64,000 nucleotides of DNA, taken from contig NZ_VXCA01000009.1 of assembly GCF_011369485.1 (NCBI RefSeq), forward strand, positions 574-64,573, given 5' to 3'. The stretch is from Pseudomonas atagonensis. GTDB taxonomy: Bacteria; Pseudomonadota; Gammaproteobacteria; Pseudomonadales; Pseudomonadaceae. Shown one piece after another: positions 56,953 through 64,000 of this stretch. The notes under the pieces were generated by a model, which saw nothing but the letters and a program-made list of their open reading frames with translations, searched no databases and had not been told where the DNA came from. A program made the translations under genes and the position numbers. Every line of letters begins with the position of its first letter. The first letter of the stretch is position 1.

Positions 56953-58479
56953 TCAGACCAGAATCGAAGTGCCAGTCATTTCCACCGGTTTTTCCAGGCC
57001 GAGCAGTTTGAGCATGGTCGGCGCCACGTCCGCCAGTACGCCGCCTTCGCGGACTTTCAGGTCGCGCTTGCCGACATAGATGAACGGCACCGGCTCGGTG
57101 GTGTGCGCAGTGTGCGCCTGGCCAGTGGATTCATCGGCCATCTGCTCGACGTTGCCGTGGTCAGCGGTGATCAGCGCTTCGCCGCCGACTTTTTCCAGCG
57201 CATCGACGATGCGACCCACGCAGGTGTCGAGGCATTCAACGGCTTTCACCGCGGCTTCGAACACGCCGCTGTGGCCGACCATGTCTCCGTTGGCGTAGTT
57301 GACCACGATCACGTCGTAGCGCTGATTTTCGATGGCCTCGACGATGCGGTCGGTGACTTCCGGTGCGCTCATCTCCGGCTGCAAGTCGTAGGTGGCGACT
57401 TTCGGCGACGGAATCAGGATGCGCTCCTCACCCGGAAACGGTTCTTCGCGGCCGCCGGAGAAGAAGAAGGTCACGTGGGCGTATTTCTCGGTTTCGGCGA
57501 TGCGCAACTGGGTCTTGCCGTTTTTCGCCAGATAGTCACCCAGCACGTTTTCCAGGCTACCCGGAGCAAAGGCTGCGGGGGCCGGGATGCTTGCGGCGTA
57601 TTGGGTCAGGCCCACGTACTGCACTTTTGGCTGGCGTGTGCGCTCGAATTCCTTGAAACCGTCTTCGACAAACACGCGGCTCAGCTCACGAGCACGGTCG
57701 GCGCGGAAGTTCATGAAAACCACGGCATCGCCGTCTTCAACTTTGACCGGCTCGCCGATGCTGGTGGCTTTGACGAACTCGTCGCTCTCGCCACGGGCGT
57801 AAGCGGCTTCCAGACCTTCCTGGGCGGTGGCAGCGTTGAATTCACCGTTGCCATCGACGATCAGGTTGTAGGCCTGGGCCACGCGATCCCAGCGGTTGTC
57901 ACGATCCATGGCGAAGTAGCGGCCGATGATGCTGGCGATGCGGCCCTTGCCGAGGGCCTGGAAGGTCGCGTCGAGCAGTTCGATCGACGACGCGGCGCTT
58001 TTCGGCGGGGTGTCGCGGCCGTCGAGGAAGGCGTGCAGGTAGATTTTTTCCGCGCCGCGCTTGAAGGCCAGTTCGGCCATGGCGATCAGGTGATCCTGGT
58101 GGCTGTGCACGCCGCCGTCCGACAGCAGGCCCATGAAGTGCACGGCTTTGCCGGCGGCCACGGCTTTATCCACAGCGGCGCAGATGGTCGGGTTCTCGAA
58201 GAACTCGCCGTCGCGGATCGCTTTGGTCACGCGGGTGAAGTCCTGATACACCACGCGCCCGGCGCCGAGGTTCATGTGGCCGACTTCAGAGTTGCCCATC
58301 TGGCCGTCCGGCAGGCCGACGTCCATGCCGCTGCCCGAGATCAAGCCGTTCGGCACCGTGGCCCACAGGCGATCGAGAACAGGCTTCTTCGCCGCAAAAA
58401 CGGCATTGGATTCGGGGCTGTCGCTGTGACCGAAGCCGTCGAGAATCATCAGGACCAAAGGTTTAGGCGTGGTAGTCAT
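56953..58479 (-). CDS. gpmI: 2,3-bisphosphoglycerate-independent phosphoglycerate mutase
   Basis: This 508-aa glycolytic enzyme interconverts 3- and 2-phosphoglycerate using two metal ions. The alkaline-phosphatase-fold start is [13 protein letters not shown], the phospho-Ser is in [19 protein letters not shown] (about residue 62), and metal ligands are in [21 protein letters not shown] and [11 protein letters not shown]. The start is ATG 58479 ([11 protein letters not shown]); three residues upstream in frame are unneeded. It is divergent from the rhodanese-grx-secB set. Confidence 0.96.
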   Translation of the reverse strand: MTTTPKPLVLMILDGFGHSDSPESNAVFAAKKPVLDRLWATVPNGLISGSGMDVGLPDGQMGNSEVGHMNLGAGRVVYQDFTRVTKAIRDGEFFENPTICAAVDKAVAAGKAVHFMGLLSDGGVHSHQDHLIAMAELAFKRGAEKIYLHAFLDGRDTPPKSAASSIELLDATFQALGKGRIASIIGRYFAMDRDNRWDRVAQAYNLIVDGNGEFNAATAQEGLEAAYARGESDEFVKATSIGEPVKVEDGDAVVFMNFRADRARELSRVFVEDGFKEFERTRQPKVQYVGLTQYAASIPAPAAFAPGSLENVLGDYLAKNGKTQLRIAETEKYAHVTFFFSGGREEPFPGEERILIPSPKVATYDLQPEMSAPEVTDRIVEAIENQRYDVIVVNYANGDMVGHSGVFEAAVKAVECLDTCVGRIVDALEKVGGEALITADHGNVEQMADESTGQAHTAHTTEPVPFIYVGKRDLKVREGGVLADVAPTMLKLLGLEKPVEMTGTSILV

Positions 58480-58632
58480 GGAATCCACTCGTGGCTAATA
58501 AAGAAGAGGGCGATGGAAAAGGGAGTTGGAGTTTAAAGCGAAGTTCCGACCGCGTCACCGCCGGACGGGGTTTGGCCGACCATAGTGGCTGTGTATACTG
58601 GCCGACATTTTAACGCCCTGGAACCTCCTTCG

Positions 58633-59046
58633 ATGGTTGCTCACCTGATTGAATTTGCCACTAACCACTACATTCTTGTCGGTATCTTCGTCGTACTGCT
58701 GGCTCTGCTGCTGGCGCACACGATGCAGGGCGGCGGTAAAAGCCTGAGCACCGGCGAGCTGACCGCACTGGTCAATAAAGACGCAGGTGTGGTGGTGGAC
58801 ATCCGTCCGACGAAGGATTTCGCCGCCGGCCACATCGTTGGTGCCGTGAACATTCCCCAGGACAAACTGGCTGCCCGCATCGGCGAGCTGGAAAAACACA
58901 AGGCCAAGACCATCATTCTGGTCGACGCTCTGGGCCAGACTGCCGGCACCCACGCCCGCGAACTGATGAAGGCCGGCTTCACCGCCGCCAAGCTGTCCGG
59001 CGGGATTTCCAGCTGGAAAGGCGACAACCTGCCGTTGGTGAAGTGA
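58633..59046 (+). CDS. Membrane-anchored rhodanese-like protein lacking the catalytic cysteine
   Basis: This 137-aa protein has one N-terminal TM helix (YILVGIFVVLLALLLAH) and a rhodanese domain (VVVDIRPTKDFAAGHIVGAV). Where active rhodaneses carry the Cys loop (CxxGxR), the sequence reads VDALGQTAGTHA, so there is no catalytic Cys. It resembles the YibN family found upstream of grxC-secB. It lies 1 bp before the grxC start, in the same operon. Likely a binding rather than sulfur-transfer protein. Confidence 0.88.
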   Translation: MVAHLIEFATNHYILVGIFVVLLALLLAHTMQGGGKSLSTGELTALVNKDAGVVVDIRPTKDFAAGHIVGAVNIPQDKLAARIGELEKHKAKTIILVDALGQTAGTHARELMKAGFTAAKLSGGISSWKGDNLPLVK

Positions 59047-59047
59047 C

Positions 59048-59302
59048 ATGAGCGACGTCATCGTCTACTCCAGCGATTACTGCCCTTACTGCTCGCGCGC
59101 CAAGTACCTGCTCGCGAACAAAGGCGTGGCCTTCGAAGAGATCAAGGTCGATGGCAAGCCGCAGGTGCGCGCCGCCATGGCCCAAAAGGCCGGACGCACG
59201 TCCGTGCCGCAGATCTGGATCGGCGACACCCACGTCGGCGGATGTGATGATTTGTATGCCCTGGAGCGCGCCGGCAAGCTCGACGCGCTGCTCAAGGCCT
59301 GA
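59048..59302 (+). CDS. grxC: Glutaredoxin 3
   Basis: This 84-aa glutathione-dependent disulfide reductase has the CPYC motif (residues 11-14 in SSDYCPYCSRAKYLL), the TSVPQIWI cis-Pro segment and GGCDDLYALE for glutathione binding. Length and motifs match GrxC. It follows the rhodanese gene and precedes secB, the conserved order. Confidence 0.95.
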   Translation: MSDVIVYSSDYCPYCSRAKYLLANKGVAFEEIKVDGKPQVRAAMAQKAGRTSVPQIWIGDTHVGGCDDLYALERAGKLDALLKA

Positions 59303-59359
59303 ACTGCTGCACCTGCAAACCAAGAACCCTAAAAGACCCAAGATCAGAAAGGATCTGAG

Positions 59360-59845
59360 ATGACTGACCAACAGAACACTGCAGCCAGCGAAGAAGAAAC
59401 CGCACCGCAATTCTCCTTGCAGCGCATCTACGTACGCGACCTGTCCTTCGAAGCCCCGAAAAGCCCGGCGATCTTCCGCCAGCAGTGGGACCCGGCGGTC
59501 GGTCTGGATCTGAACACTCGCCAGAAAGCGCTGGAAGGCGATTTCTACGAAGTCGTGCTGACCCTGTCCGTCACCGTGAAAAACGGTGAAGAAGTCGCCT
59601 TCATCGCTGAAGTGCAACAGGCCGGTATCTTCCTGATCAAGAACCTGGACGCGGCTTCGATGAGCCACACCCTGGGTGCGTTCTGCCCGAACATCCTGTT
59701 CCCGTACGCTCGCGAAACCCTGGACAGCCTGGTGACCCGCGGTTCGTTCCCGGCCCTGATGCTGGCCCCGGTGAACTTCGACGCCCTGTACGCGCAAGAG
59801 CTGCAGCGCATGCAGGAAAGTGGCGAGACGCCAACCGTTCAGTAA
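59360..59845 (+). CDS. secB: Protein-export chaperone SecB
   Basis: This 161-aa tetrameric cytosolic chaperone keeps preproteins unfolded and hands them to SecA. Conserved segments are [38 protein letters not shown] and [20 protein letters not shown]. The acidic C-terminus is shorter than in E. coli. The ATG has AAAGGA upstream. It ends the rhodanese-grx-secB operon and is followed by a REPIN. Confidence 0.96.
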   Translation: MTDQQNTAASEEETAPQFSLQRIYVRDLSFEAPKSPAIFRQQWDPAVGLDLNTRQKALEGDFYEVVLTLSVTVKNGEEVAFIAEVQQAGIFLIKNLDAASMSHTLGAFCPNILFPYARETLDSLVTRGSFPALMLAPVNFDALYAQELQRMQESGETPTVQ

Positions 59846-59869
59846 AAATCTGAGCGTTGACGCAAGTCC

Positions 59870-59963
59870 AATGTGGGAGCGGGCTTGCTCGCGAAAGCAG
59901 TGTGTCAGGCGACTGTGATGTCCGCTGATACGACGCCTTCGCGAGCAAGCCCGCTCCCACATT
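59870..59963. repeat. REPIN (perfect inverted REP pair)
   Basis: A perfect 26-bp inverted repeat, AATGTGGGAGCGGGCTTGCT with CGCGAA continuing, faces its complement 42 bp later. It lies between the convergent secB and trmL genes, and may act as their shared transcript end. Confidence 0.9.
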
Positions 59964-59975
59964 TGTTATGTGCAG

Positions 59976-60431
59976 TTATTTGAAGTCGTTCTGCCGCCAC
60001 GCTTCATAAACCGCCACTGCGACGGTGTTGGACAGGTTCAGGCTGCGGCAGCCTTCGCGCATCGGCAGGCGCAGGCGCTGTTCGGCGGGCAGGGCATCGA
60101 GCACTTCCGGCGGCAGGCCACGGCTTTCCGGGCCGAAAATGAACGCGTCGCCCGGGACGAACGCAGCATCGTGAAACGGTCGCGAACCCTTGGTGGTGAA
60201 CGCGAACAACCGTGGATGGCCGAGGCTTTCCAGGCAACTGGCGAGGTCTGCGTGGCGTTGCAGCGTGGCATATTCGTGGTAATCGAGACCGGCGCGGCGC
60301 AAGCGCTTGTCGTCCATCTCGAAGCCCAGCGGTTCGATCAAATGCAGGTGGCAGCCGCTGTTGGCGCACAGCCTGATAACGTTGCCGGTATTCGGCGGAA
60401 TTTCTGGTTGAAAAAGGATGACGTGAAACAT
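59976..60431 (-). CDS. trmL: tRNA (cytidine/uridine-34-2'-O)-methyltransferase TrmL
   Basis: This 151-aa SPOUT methyltransferase modifies the wobble base of leucine tRNAs. It starts MFHVILFQPEIPPNTGNVIR; the trefoil-knot motifs are PRLFAFTTKGSRPF, FGPESRGLP and RLPMREGCRSLNLSNTVAVA. ATG 60431 with GGAG 7 nt upstream is decisive over the 45-residue longer frame. Its start codon overlaps that of the divergent membrane protein gene. Confidence 0.94.
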   Translation of the reverse strand: MFHVILFQPEIPPNTGNVIRLCANSGCHLHLIEPLGFEMDDKRLRRAGLDYHEYATLQRHADLASCLESLGHPRLFAFTTKGSRPFHDAAFVPGDAFIFGPESRGLPPEVLDALPAEQRLRLPMREGCRSLNLSNTVAVAVYEAWRQNDFK

Positions 60432-60870
60432 GCACGGCTCCGAAGGTAAAGATGAGCGGCATTCTACGCCGCCTGTGGACAACCGTTCGAAACTATTCCC
60501 GCGCGTGATCGGTTCGCTGGCGATTGTAGGCGTGATGATCGGCTTGATGATCGGTCGACTGACCACGCCGGACCCTACTGTGTTGCAGCAAGTCGAGGTT
60601 ACGGATCAAGGGCTGGTGGTGTGGTTCAACAATGAACCGAAGCTGCACGGCGAAATCATCGATGGCACTGTGGCGTTGTTGTTCCAGGCTGAAGGGCGGG
60701 CGCAGAAAGGCCAGCTCAGGCTCAACGGCAAAGATGTCAATTGGCGTACACGAGCGAGTGACGGCGGGTTGTTGCTGACGGTGTTGGCGGCGCGGCCGCT
60801 GCAGGGTGACTGGGCCGCCAGCGAGGTCGATGACCGCTGGCGGCTGGAGATTCATCTGCGGGAGCAATAA
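60430..60870 (+). CDS. Conserved-type membrane-anchored hypothetical protein
   Basis: This 146-aa protein has one N-terminal TM helix (VIGSLAIVGVMIGLMIGRL, about residues 26-44) and a periplasmic beta-rich domain (QQVEVTDQGLVVWFNNEPK onward). The ATG at 60430 overlaps the divergent trmL ATG head-to-head and its ribosome site is weak; GTG 60475 is another possible start. From memory, PAO1 has a similar gene between trmL and ntrC. Function unknown. Confidence 0.75.
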   Translation: MHGSEGKDERHSTPPVDNRSKLFPRVIGSLAIVGVMIGLMIGRLTTPDPTVLQQVEVTDQGLVVWFNNEPKLHGEIIDGTVALLFQAEGRAQKGQLRLNGKDVNWRTRASDGGLLLTVLAARPLQGDWAASEVDDRWRLEIHLREQ

Positions 60871-60874
60871 AAGC

Positions 60875-61080
60875 GGGAATCCCTGACCTGCCTGTATCAG
60901 GGTTCCCAAAACGGGGTGGACTTCGCTTTGCAGCGTCGGTCCGGTGTAAAGAGGGAACCCCCGGCCTGCCTGTACCAAGGATCCCAAAAGGGTGGGCGCA
61001 ACGCGTCGCGTTGTACGCCCGGTGTAAAGAGGGGAATCCCCGGCCTGCCTGTACCAAGGTCCCCGAAACGGGTGGTGAAT
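60875..61080. repeat. Tandem 78/79-bp repeat, three copies
   Basis: Copies start at 60875, 60953 and 61032, each beginning GGGAA and containing GGCCTGCCTGTACCAAGG (or a close variant) and AAACGGGTGG. The stretch GGTGTAAAGAG precedes copies two and three. The first copy is the most diverged. Confidence 0.85.
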
Positions 61081-61157
61081 CGAATCACCTGTAAGAGGTA
61101 CTGCAGGGGGCGTGCCAGTTTTTAATCTGATGAAACAAAAAAGCTGATGAGAAACAC

Positions 61158-61183
61158 GAAAGCCCCGTAATTCGGGGCTTTCG
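61158..61183. terminator. Bidirectional terminator-like hairpin
   Basis: CGAAAGCCCCG and CGGGGCTTTCG form an 11-bp stem with a 4-nt loop (TAAT). It is flanked by few T residues, so strength is uncertain. Confidence 0.65.
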
Positions 61184-61282
61184 CGCATTTGAAAAGTTTA
61201 TTTTTCAGTGTTTTCACAAGCGGATGCGGGGATCCGACTGTGCTCAATCGCGGGTCATCGTGCATTGATGCGGTGCACAGTG

Positions 61283-61441
61283 GCCCTCACCCTAACCCTC
61301 TCCCAGAGGGAGAGGGTACTGACCGAGTTGCCCGGTCAAGTTACGCCGACCTGAAATACCCCGCCGAACTCGGGATTCGAAAACACCCGAGATCTGCTCC
61401 CTTTCCCCCTCTCCCGTTGGGAGAGGGCTGGGGTGAGGGGC
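61283..61441. repeat. MITE-like inverted-repeat element, copy 2
   Basis: This 159-bp element begins GCCCTCACCCTAACCCTCTC and ends in GGCTGGGGTGAGGGGC. It has the same arms as the element at 2253-2431, in the opposite orientation with respect to the TTAGGG and CTGGGG arms. The interior shares TGACCGA and CGACCTGAAA. It lies just downstream of ntrC. Confidence 0.75.
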
Positions 61442-61481
61442 TGGATTTTGGAATCACAACAATCCTCAAGCAATCCGGCCG

Positions 61482-62918
61482 TTAACCCTCATCCCCCTCA
61501 TCATCATCCCCGCCATCAACCTTCATCCCCAGTTCCTTGATCTTGCGCGTCAGGGTATTACGTCCCCAACCCAGCAAAACCGCGGCATCCCGGCGACGGC
61601 CAGCGGTATGTTTCAGCGCCGTCTCGATCATGATTCGCTCAAACGCCGGTACCGCGCTGTCGAGCAGGCTCGACTGACCGCGTGCCAACGCCTGATCGGC
61701 CCATTGGCGCAGCGCCTGCTCCCAATTGGTCACGGGCGCCGAGTCTTGCGGCAGGTTCAGCAGTTCCGGAGGCAGGTCGCTGATGTGCACTTCGCGTCCG
61801 GACGCCATCACCGTGATCCAGCGGCAGGTGTTCTCCAATTGGCGCACGTTGCCCGGCCACGGCAGGTTTTTCAGGTATTCCTCGGTCTCGCTTTTCAGCA
61901 ACTTCGGTTCAACCGCCAGTTCTTGAGCGGCGCGGCTGAGAAAGTGCTTGGCCAGGGTCGGGATGTCTTCGCGACGATCCGACAGGCGCGGGATGTGGAT
62001 GCGGATGACATTGAGGCGGTGGAACAAGTCCTCACGGAATTTCCCGGCGTGCACCAGGGTTTCCAGATTCTGGTGGGTCGCGGCGATGATTCGTACATCA
62101 ACCTTGACCGGCACATGGCCGCCGACGCGATAGAACTCGCCATCGGCCAGAACGCGCAGCAAACGGGTTTGCGTGTCCGCCGGCATGTCGCCGATTTCAT
62201 CGAGGAACAGCGTGCCACCGTCAGCCTGTTCGAAGCGGCCGCGACGCAGGTTGGCCGCGCCGGTAAACGCGCCTTTCTCGTGGCCGAACAGCTCGGATTC
62301 CATCAAATCCTTGGGGATCGCCGCCATGTTCAGCGCGATAAACGGCGAGGCCGCGCGTGGACTGTGGCGGTGCAGGGCGTGGGCGACCAGTTCTTTACCG
62401 GTGCCGGATTCGCCGTTGATCAGCACGGTGATGTTGGAGTGGCTCAAACGGCCGATGGCGCGAAACACTTCCTGCATCGCCGGCGCTTCGCCGATGATTT
62501 CCGGGGTGCGGGTCAGCGCGGGCACCACCTCCAGGCCTTGCTGTTCTTGCGCGTGCTGATTGGCGCGCTTGACCAGCGACACCGCCTCATCGACGTCGAA
62601 TGGTTTGGGTAGGTATTCGAAAGCGCCGCCCTGATACGAAGCGACAGCGCTGTCCAGATCGGAGTGAGCGGTCATGATAATGACCGGCAACCGTGGATGT
62701 TGCTCACGGATCCGCGCCAGCAAATCCAGGCCGCTGGCGCCCGGCATGCGGATGTCGGAAATGATCACATCCGGCTGCTGACGGGCCAGACGACTCATCA
62801 CGCCATCGGCGCTGTCGAAGCTCTGCGTGGTCATGCCTTCCTGCTGCAAGGCCTTTTCCAGAACCCAACGGATAGAACGGTCGTCATCGACGATCCACAC
62901 GGTTTCACTACGGCTCAT
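61482..62918 (-). CDS. ntrC: Nitrogen regulation response regulator NtrC (GlnG)
   Basis: This 478-aa sigma54 activator has a receiver domain with phospho-acceptor Asp55 (IISDIRMPG). The AAA+ domain has Walker A GESGTGKELV, the GAFTGA loop and Walker [13 protein letters not shown], and a C-terminal Fis-type HTH reads RRRDAAVLLGWGRNTLTRKI. It controls glnA and nitrogen-assimilation genes. It overlaps ntrB by 4 bp. The last residues are acidic (DGGDDDEGDEG). Confidence 0.96.
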   Translation of the reverse strand: MSRSETVWIVDDDRSIRWVLEKALQQEGMTTQSFDSADGVMSRLARQQPDVIISDIRMPGASGLDLLARIREQHPRLPVIIMTAHSDLDSAVASYQGGAFEYLPKPFDVDEAVSLVKRANQHAQEQQGLEVVPALTRTPEIIGEAPAMQEVFRAIGRLSHSNITVLINGESGTGKELVAHALHRHSPRAASPFIALNMAAIPKDLMESELFGHEKGAFTGAANLRRGRFEQADGGTLFLDEIGDMPADTQTRLLRVLADGEFYRVGGHVPVKVDVRIIAATHQNLETLVHAGKFREDLFHRLNVIRIHIPRLSDRREDIPTLAKHFLSRAAQELAVEPKLLKSETEEYLKNLPWPGNVRQLENTCRWITVMASGREVHISDLPPELLNLPQDSAPVTNWEQALRQWADQALARGQSSLLDSAVPAFERIMIETALKHTAGRRRDAAVLLGWGRNTLTRKIKELGMKVDGGDDDEGDEG

Positions 62919-64000
62919 GTCGATGTGGCTCCTTGTTCCAGTGGCAGAAAGATCGAGAACGTGGTGTGGCCGGGGTGGCTCTCACACTCGATCAGGCCCT
63001 GGTGCTGGCTGATGATGTTCTGGGTAATGGCCAGGCCCAGCCCGGTACCGTCCGGGCGACCGCTGACCATGGGAAAGAAAATGGTTTCCTGAAGTTCCGC
63101 CGGTATCCCCGGGCCGTTGTCGATGATCTCGATCTTGGTCACCAGGCGATGGCGGACGTGGCCGATGGTGAACTGGCGCATGGTTCGCGAGCGCAGGCTG
63201 ATACGGCCCAGGCGCAGCTCGTTCTGGCTGCTGATCGCTTGCATGGCGTTGCGCACGATGTTCAATACGGCCTGAATCATTTGTTCGCGGTCGATCAATA
63301 CGTCGGGAATGCTCGGGTCGTAGTCGCGCACCAGAGTGATGCAGCCCTGACTTTCCGCTTCGACCAACTGGCAGACGCGCTCAAGCACTTCGTGAACGTT
63401 GCACATGGCCAGCGACGGCAACTTGTTCGAGCCGAGCATGCGGTCGACCAGATTGCGCAGGCGGTCAGCCTCTTCAATGATCACGTTGGTGTAGTCGCGC
63501 AGGCTGTCCTCGGGCAGCTCCCGGGCCAGCAGTTGCGCAGCGCCGCGAATGCCGCCGAGGGGGTTCTTGATCTCATGGGCGAGACCACGCACCAGCATTT
63601 TGCTGGTTTCCTGTTTGGACAGTTGCGCCTCTTCCTTGGTGATCCGCAGCAGGCGGTCACGCGGGTGCACTTCCAGCAAAAGCAGGGTCGCGCCGTTGCT
63701 GAGGATCGGCGTTACCGCGTAATCCACCGTCAGGGTCTGGCCGGTGAGGGCAGTGAGCATTGCTTCGCGCTTGGTGAACGGGTGTGCCTGCTCCACCGCT
63801 TGGCGCAACGAATTGAGCGCCTCGGTGGATTCGGTGAACAGCTCGCTGATGAACTGCCCATGGCTGCGCTGCCCGCTGATGGCCAGCAGCATCTCCGCCG
63901 CCGGGTTCATGTACTCAAGGCGCAATTCGGCATCGAGCAAAATGGTGGCGGTGGTCAGGTTGTCGAGCAGCAAACGTGGGATTGCGTCGCTAATGGTCAT
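62915..64000 (-). CDS. ntrB: Nitrogen regulation sensor kinase NtrB (GlnL)
   Basis: This 361-aa soluble kinase/phosphatase has an N-terminal PAS domain (about residues 10-115). The H-box is GLAHEIKNPLGGIRGAAQLL with phospho-acceptor His142, and the HATPase domain has N-box NIVRNAMQA, DNGPGI and GTGLGLAI. It phosphorylates NtrC and is controlled by PII protein GlnB/GlnK. The ATG is the last codon of the window on this strand (63998-64000), so the gene is complete but its promoter, and probably glnA, lie outside. Confidence 0.95.
   Translation of the reverse strand: MTISDAIPRLLLDNLTTATILLDAELRLEYMNPAAEMLLAISGQRSHGQFISELFTESTEALNSLRQAVEQAHPFTKREAMLTALTGQTLTVDYAVTPILSNGATLLLLEVHPRDRLLRITKEEAQLSKQETSKMLVRGLAHEIKNPLGGIRGAAQLLARELPEDSLRDYTNVIIEEADRLRNLVDRMLGSNKLPSLAMCNVHEVLERVCQLVEAESQGCITLVRDYDPSIPDVLIDREQMIQAVLNIVRNAMQAISSQNELRLGRISLRSRTMRQFTIGHVRHRLVTKIEIIDNGPGIPAELQETIFFPMVSGRPDGTGLGLAITQNIISQHQGLIECESHPGHTTFSIFLPLEQGATST

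Larger units (their letters stand above)
60871..61481. other. Gene-free stretch between the hypothetical gene and ntrC
   Basis: This 611-bp region is entirely repetitive or structural. It holds three tandem copies of a 78/79-bp repeat (60875-61080), a terminator (61158-61183) and MITE-like element copy 2 (61283-61441). A long minus-strand frame runs through the tandem repeats but lacks a ribosome site, so I treat the region as non-coding. Confidence 0.6.

Noticed and set aside
60875..61080. CRISPR array
   Set aside because: Only three units, a repeat longer than 40 bp, spacers that are themselves similar, and no cas genes.
60493..61188. Long minus-strand frame through the tandem repeats
   Set aside because: It overlaps a convincing plus-strand gene, lacks a ribosome site and its regular words come from the 78-bp DNA repeat.

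Overview
The window is chromosomal DNA of a fluorescent Pseudomonas, most likely from the P. fluorescens complex. The evidence is the GC-rich codon use, the tightly packed operons with 4-bp start/stop overlaps, the REP/REPIN palindromes typical of that group, and a backbone gene order that, from memory, follows the P. aeruginosa PAO1 segment PA5177 to PA5124: HAD nucleotidase, nudE, cysQ, dctD/dctB, rmlC, tRNA-Thr, polar amino-acid ABC transporter, tRNA-Phe, yggX, mutY, asmA, hisBHAF, ctpA/envC/gpmI, grx/secB/trmL, ntrC/ntrB.

Layout. 1-6.7 kb: nucleotide and sulfur housekeeping, a dctB-dctD-thioesterase operon and a solitary rmlC. 6.8-11.5 kb: a 970-aa kinase/class-III aminotransferase fusion, agmatine deiminase, and a 70-aa protein with a sigma54-like promoter. 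11.7-16.3 kb: TonB receptor with a Fur-like box, DsbA-family protein, a candidate small RNA and an OprD-family porin. 16.5-19.6 kb: an Fe(II)/2-oxoglutarate amino-acid dioxygenase, acetyltransferase and AzlCD exporter operon with a structured leader, plus a convergent LysR regulator. 19.9-24 kb: a RES-Xre toxin-antitoxin pair and a 2.6-kb island flanked by 92-bp direct repeats at tRNA-Thr. 24.4-30.5 kb: a methyltransferase, a four-gene amino-acid ABC transporter and a GabP-like permease. 30.6-35.3 kb: a tandem paralogue pair, an alpha/beta hydrolase, a DUF1016 nuclease, small envelope proteins and a deleted Fec-type iron-signalling locus. 35.3-42.7 kb: a compact cluster built around SbnA/SbnB (L-2,3-diaminopropionate synthesis) with an FAD/NAD(P)-binding protein, a GST, an LctP-type permease and a MocR regulator. 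42.7-64 kb: conserved backbone.

The accessory DNA lies between backbone blocks, near the two tRNA genes and next to rmlC. The strongest candidates for undescribed biology are: (1) the diaminopropionate cluster, which lacks the siderophore or antibiotic genes that normally accompany sbnAB; (2) the dioxygenase-acetyltransferase-AzlCD operon, which looks like a hydroxylate/acetylate/export module for a free amino acid and is preceded by a predicted three-way-junction RNA covering its ribosome-binding site; (3) the kinase-phospholyase fusion; and (4) the tRNA-Thr island with an orphan AAA ATPase and a helical protein of unknown function.

All family assignments were made by reading motifs and translated sequence. 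No database search was run.
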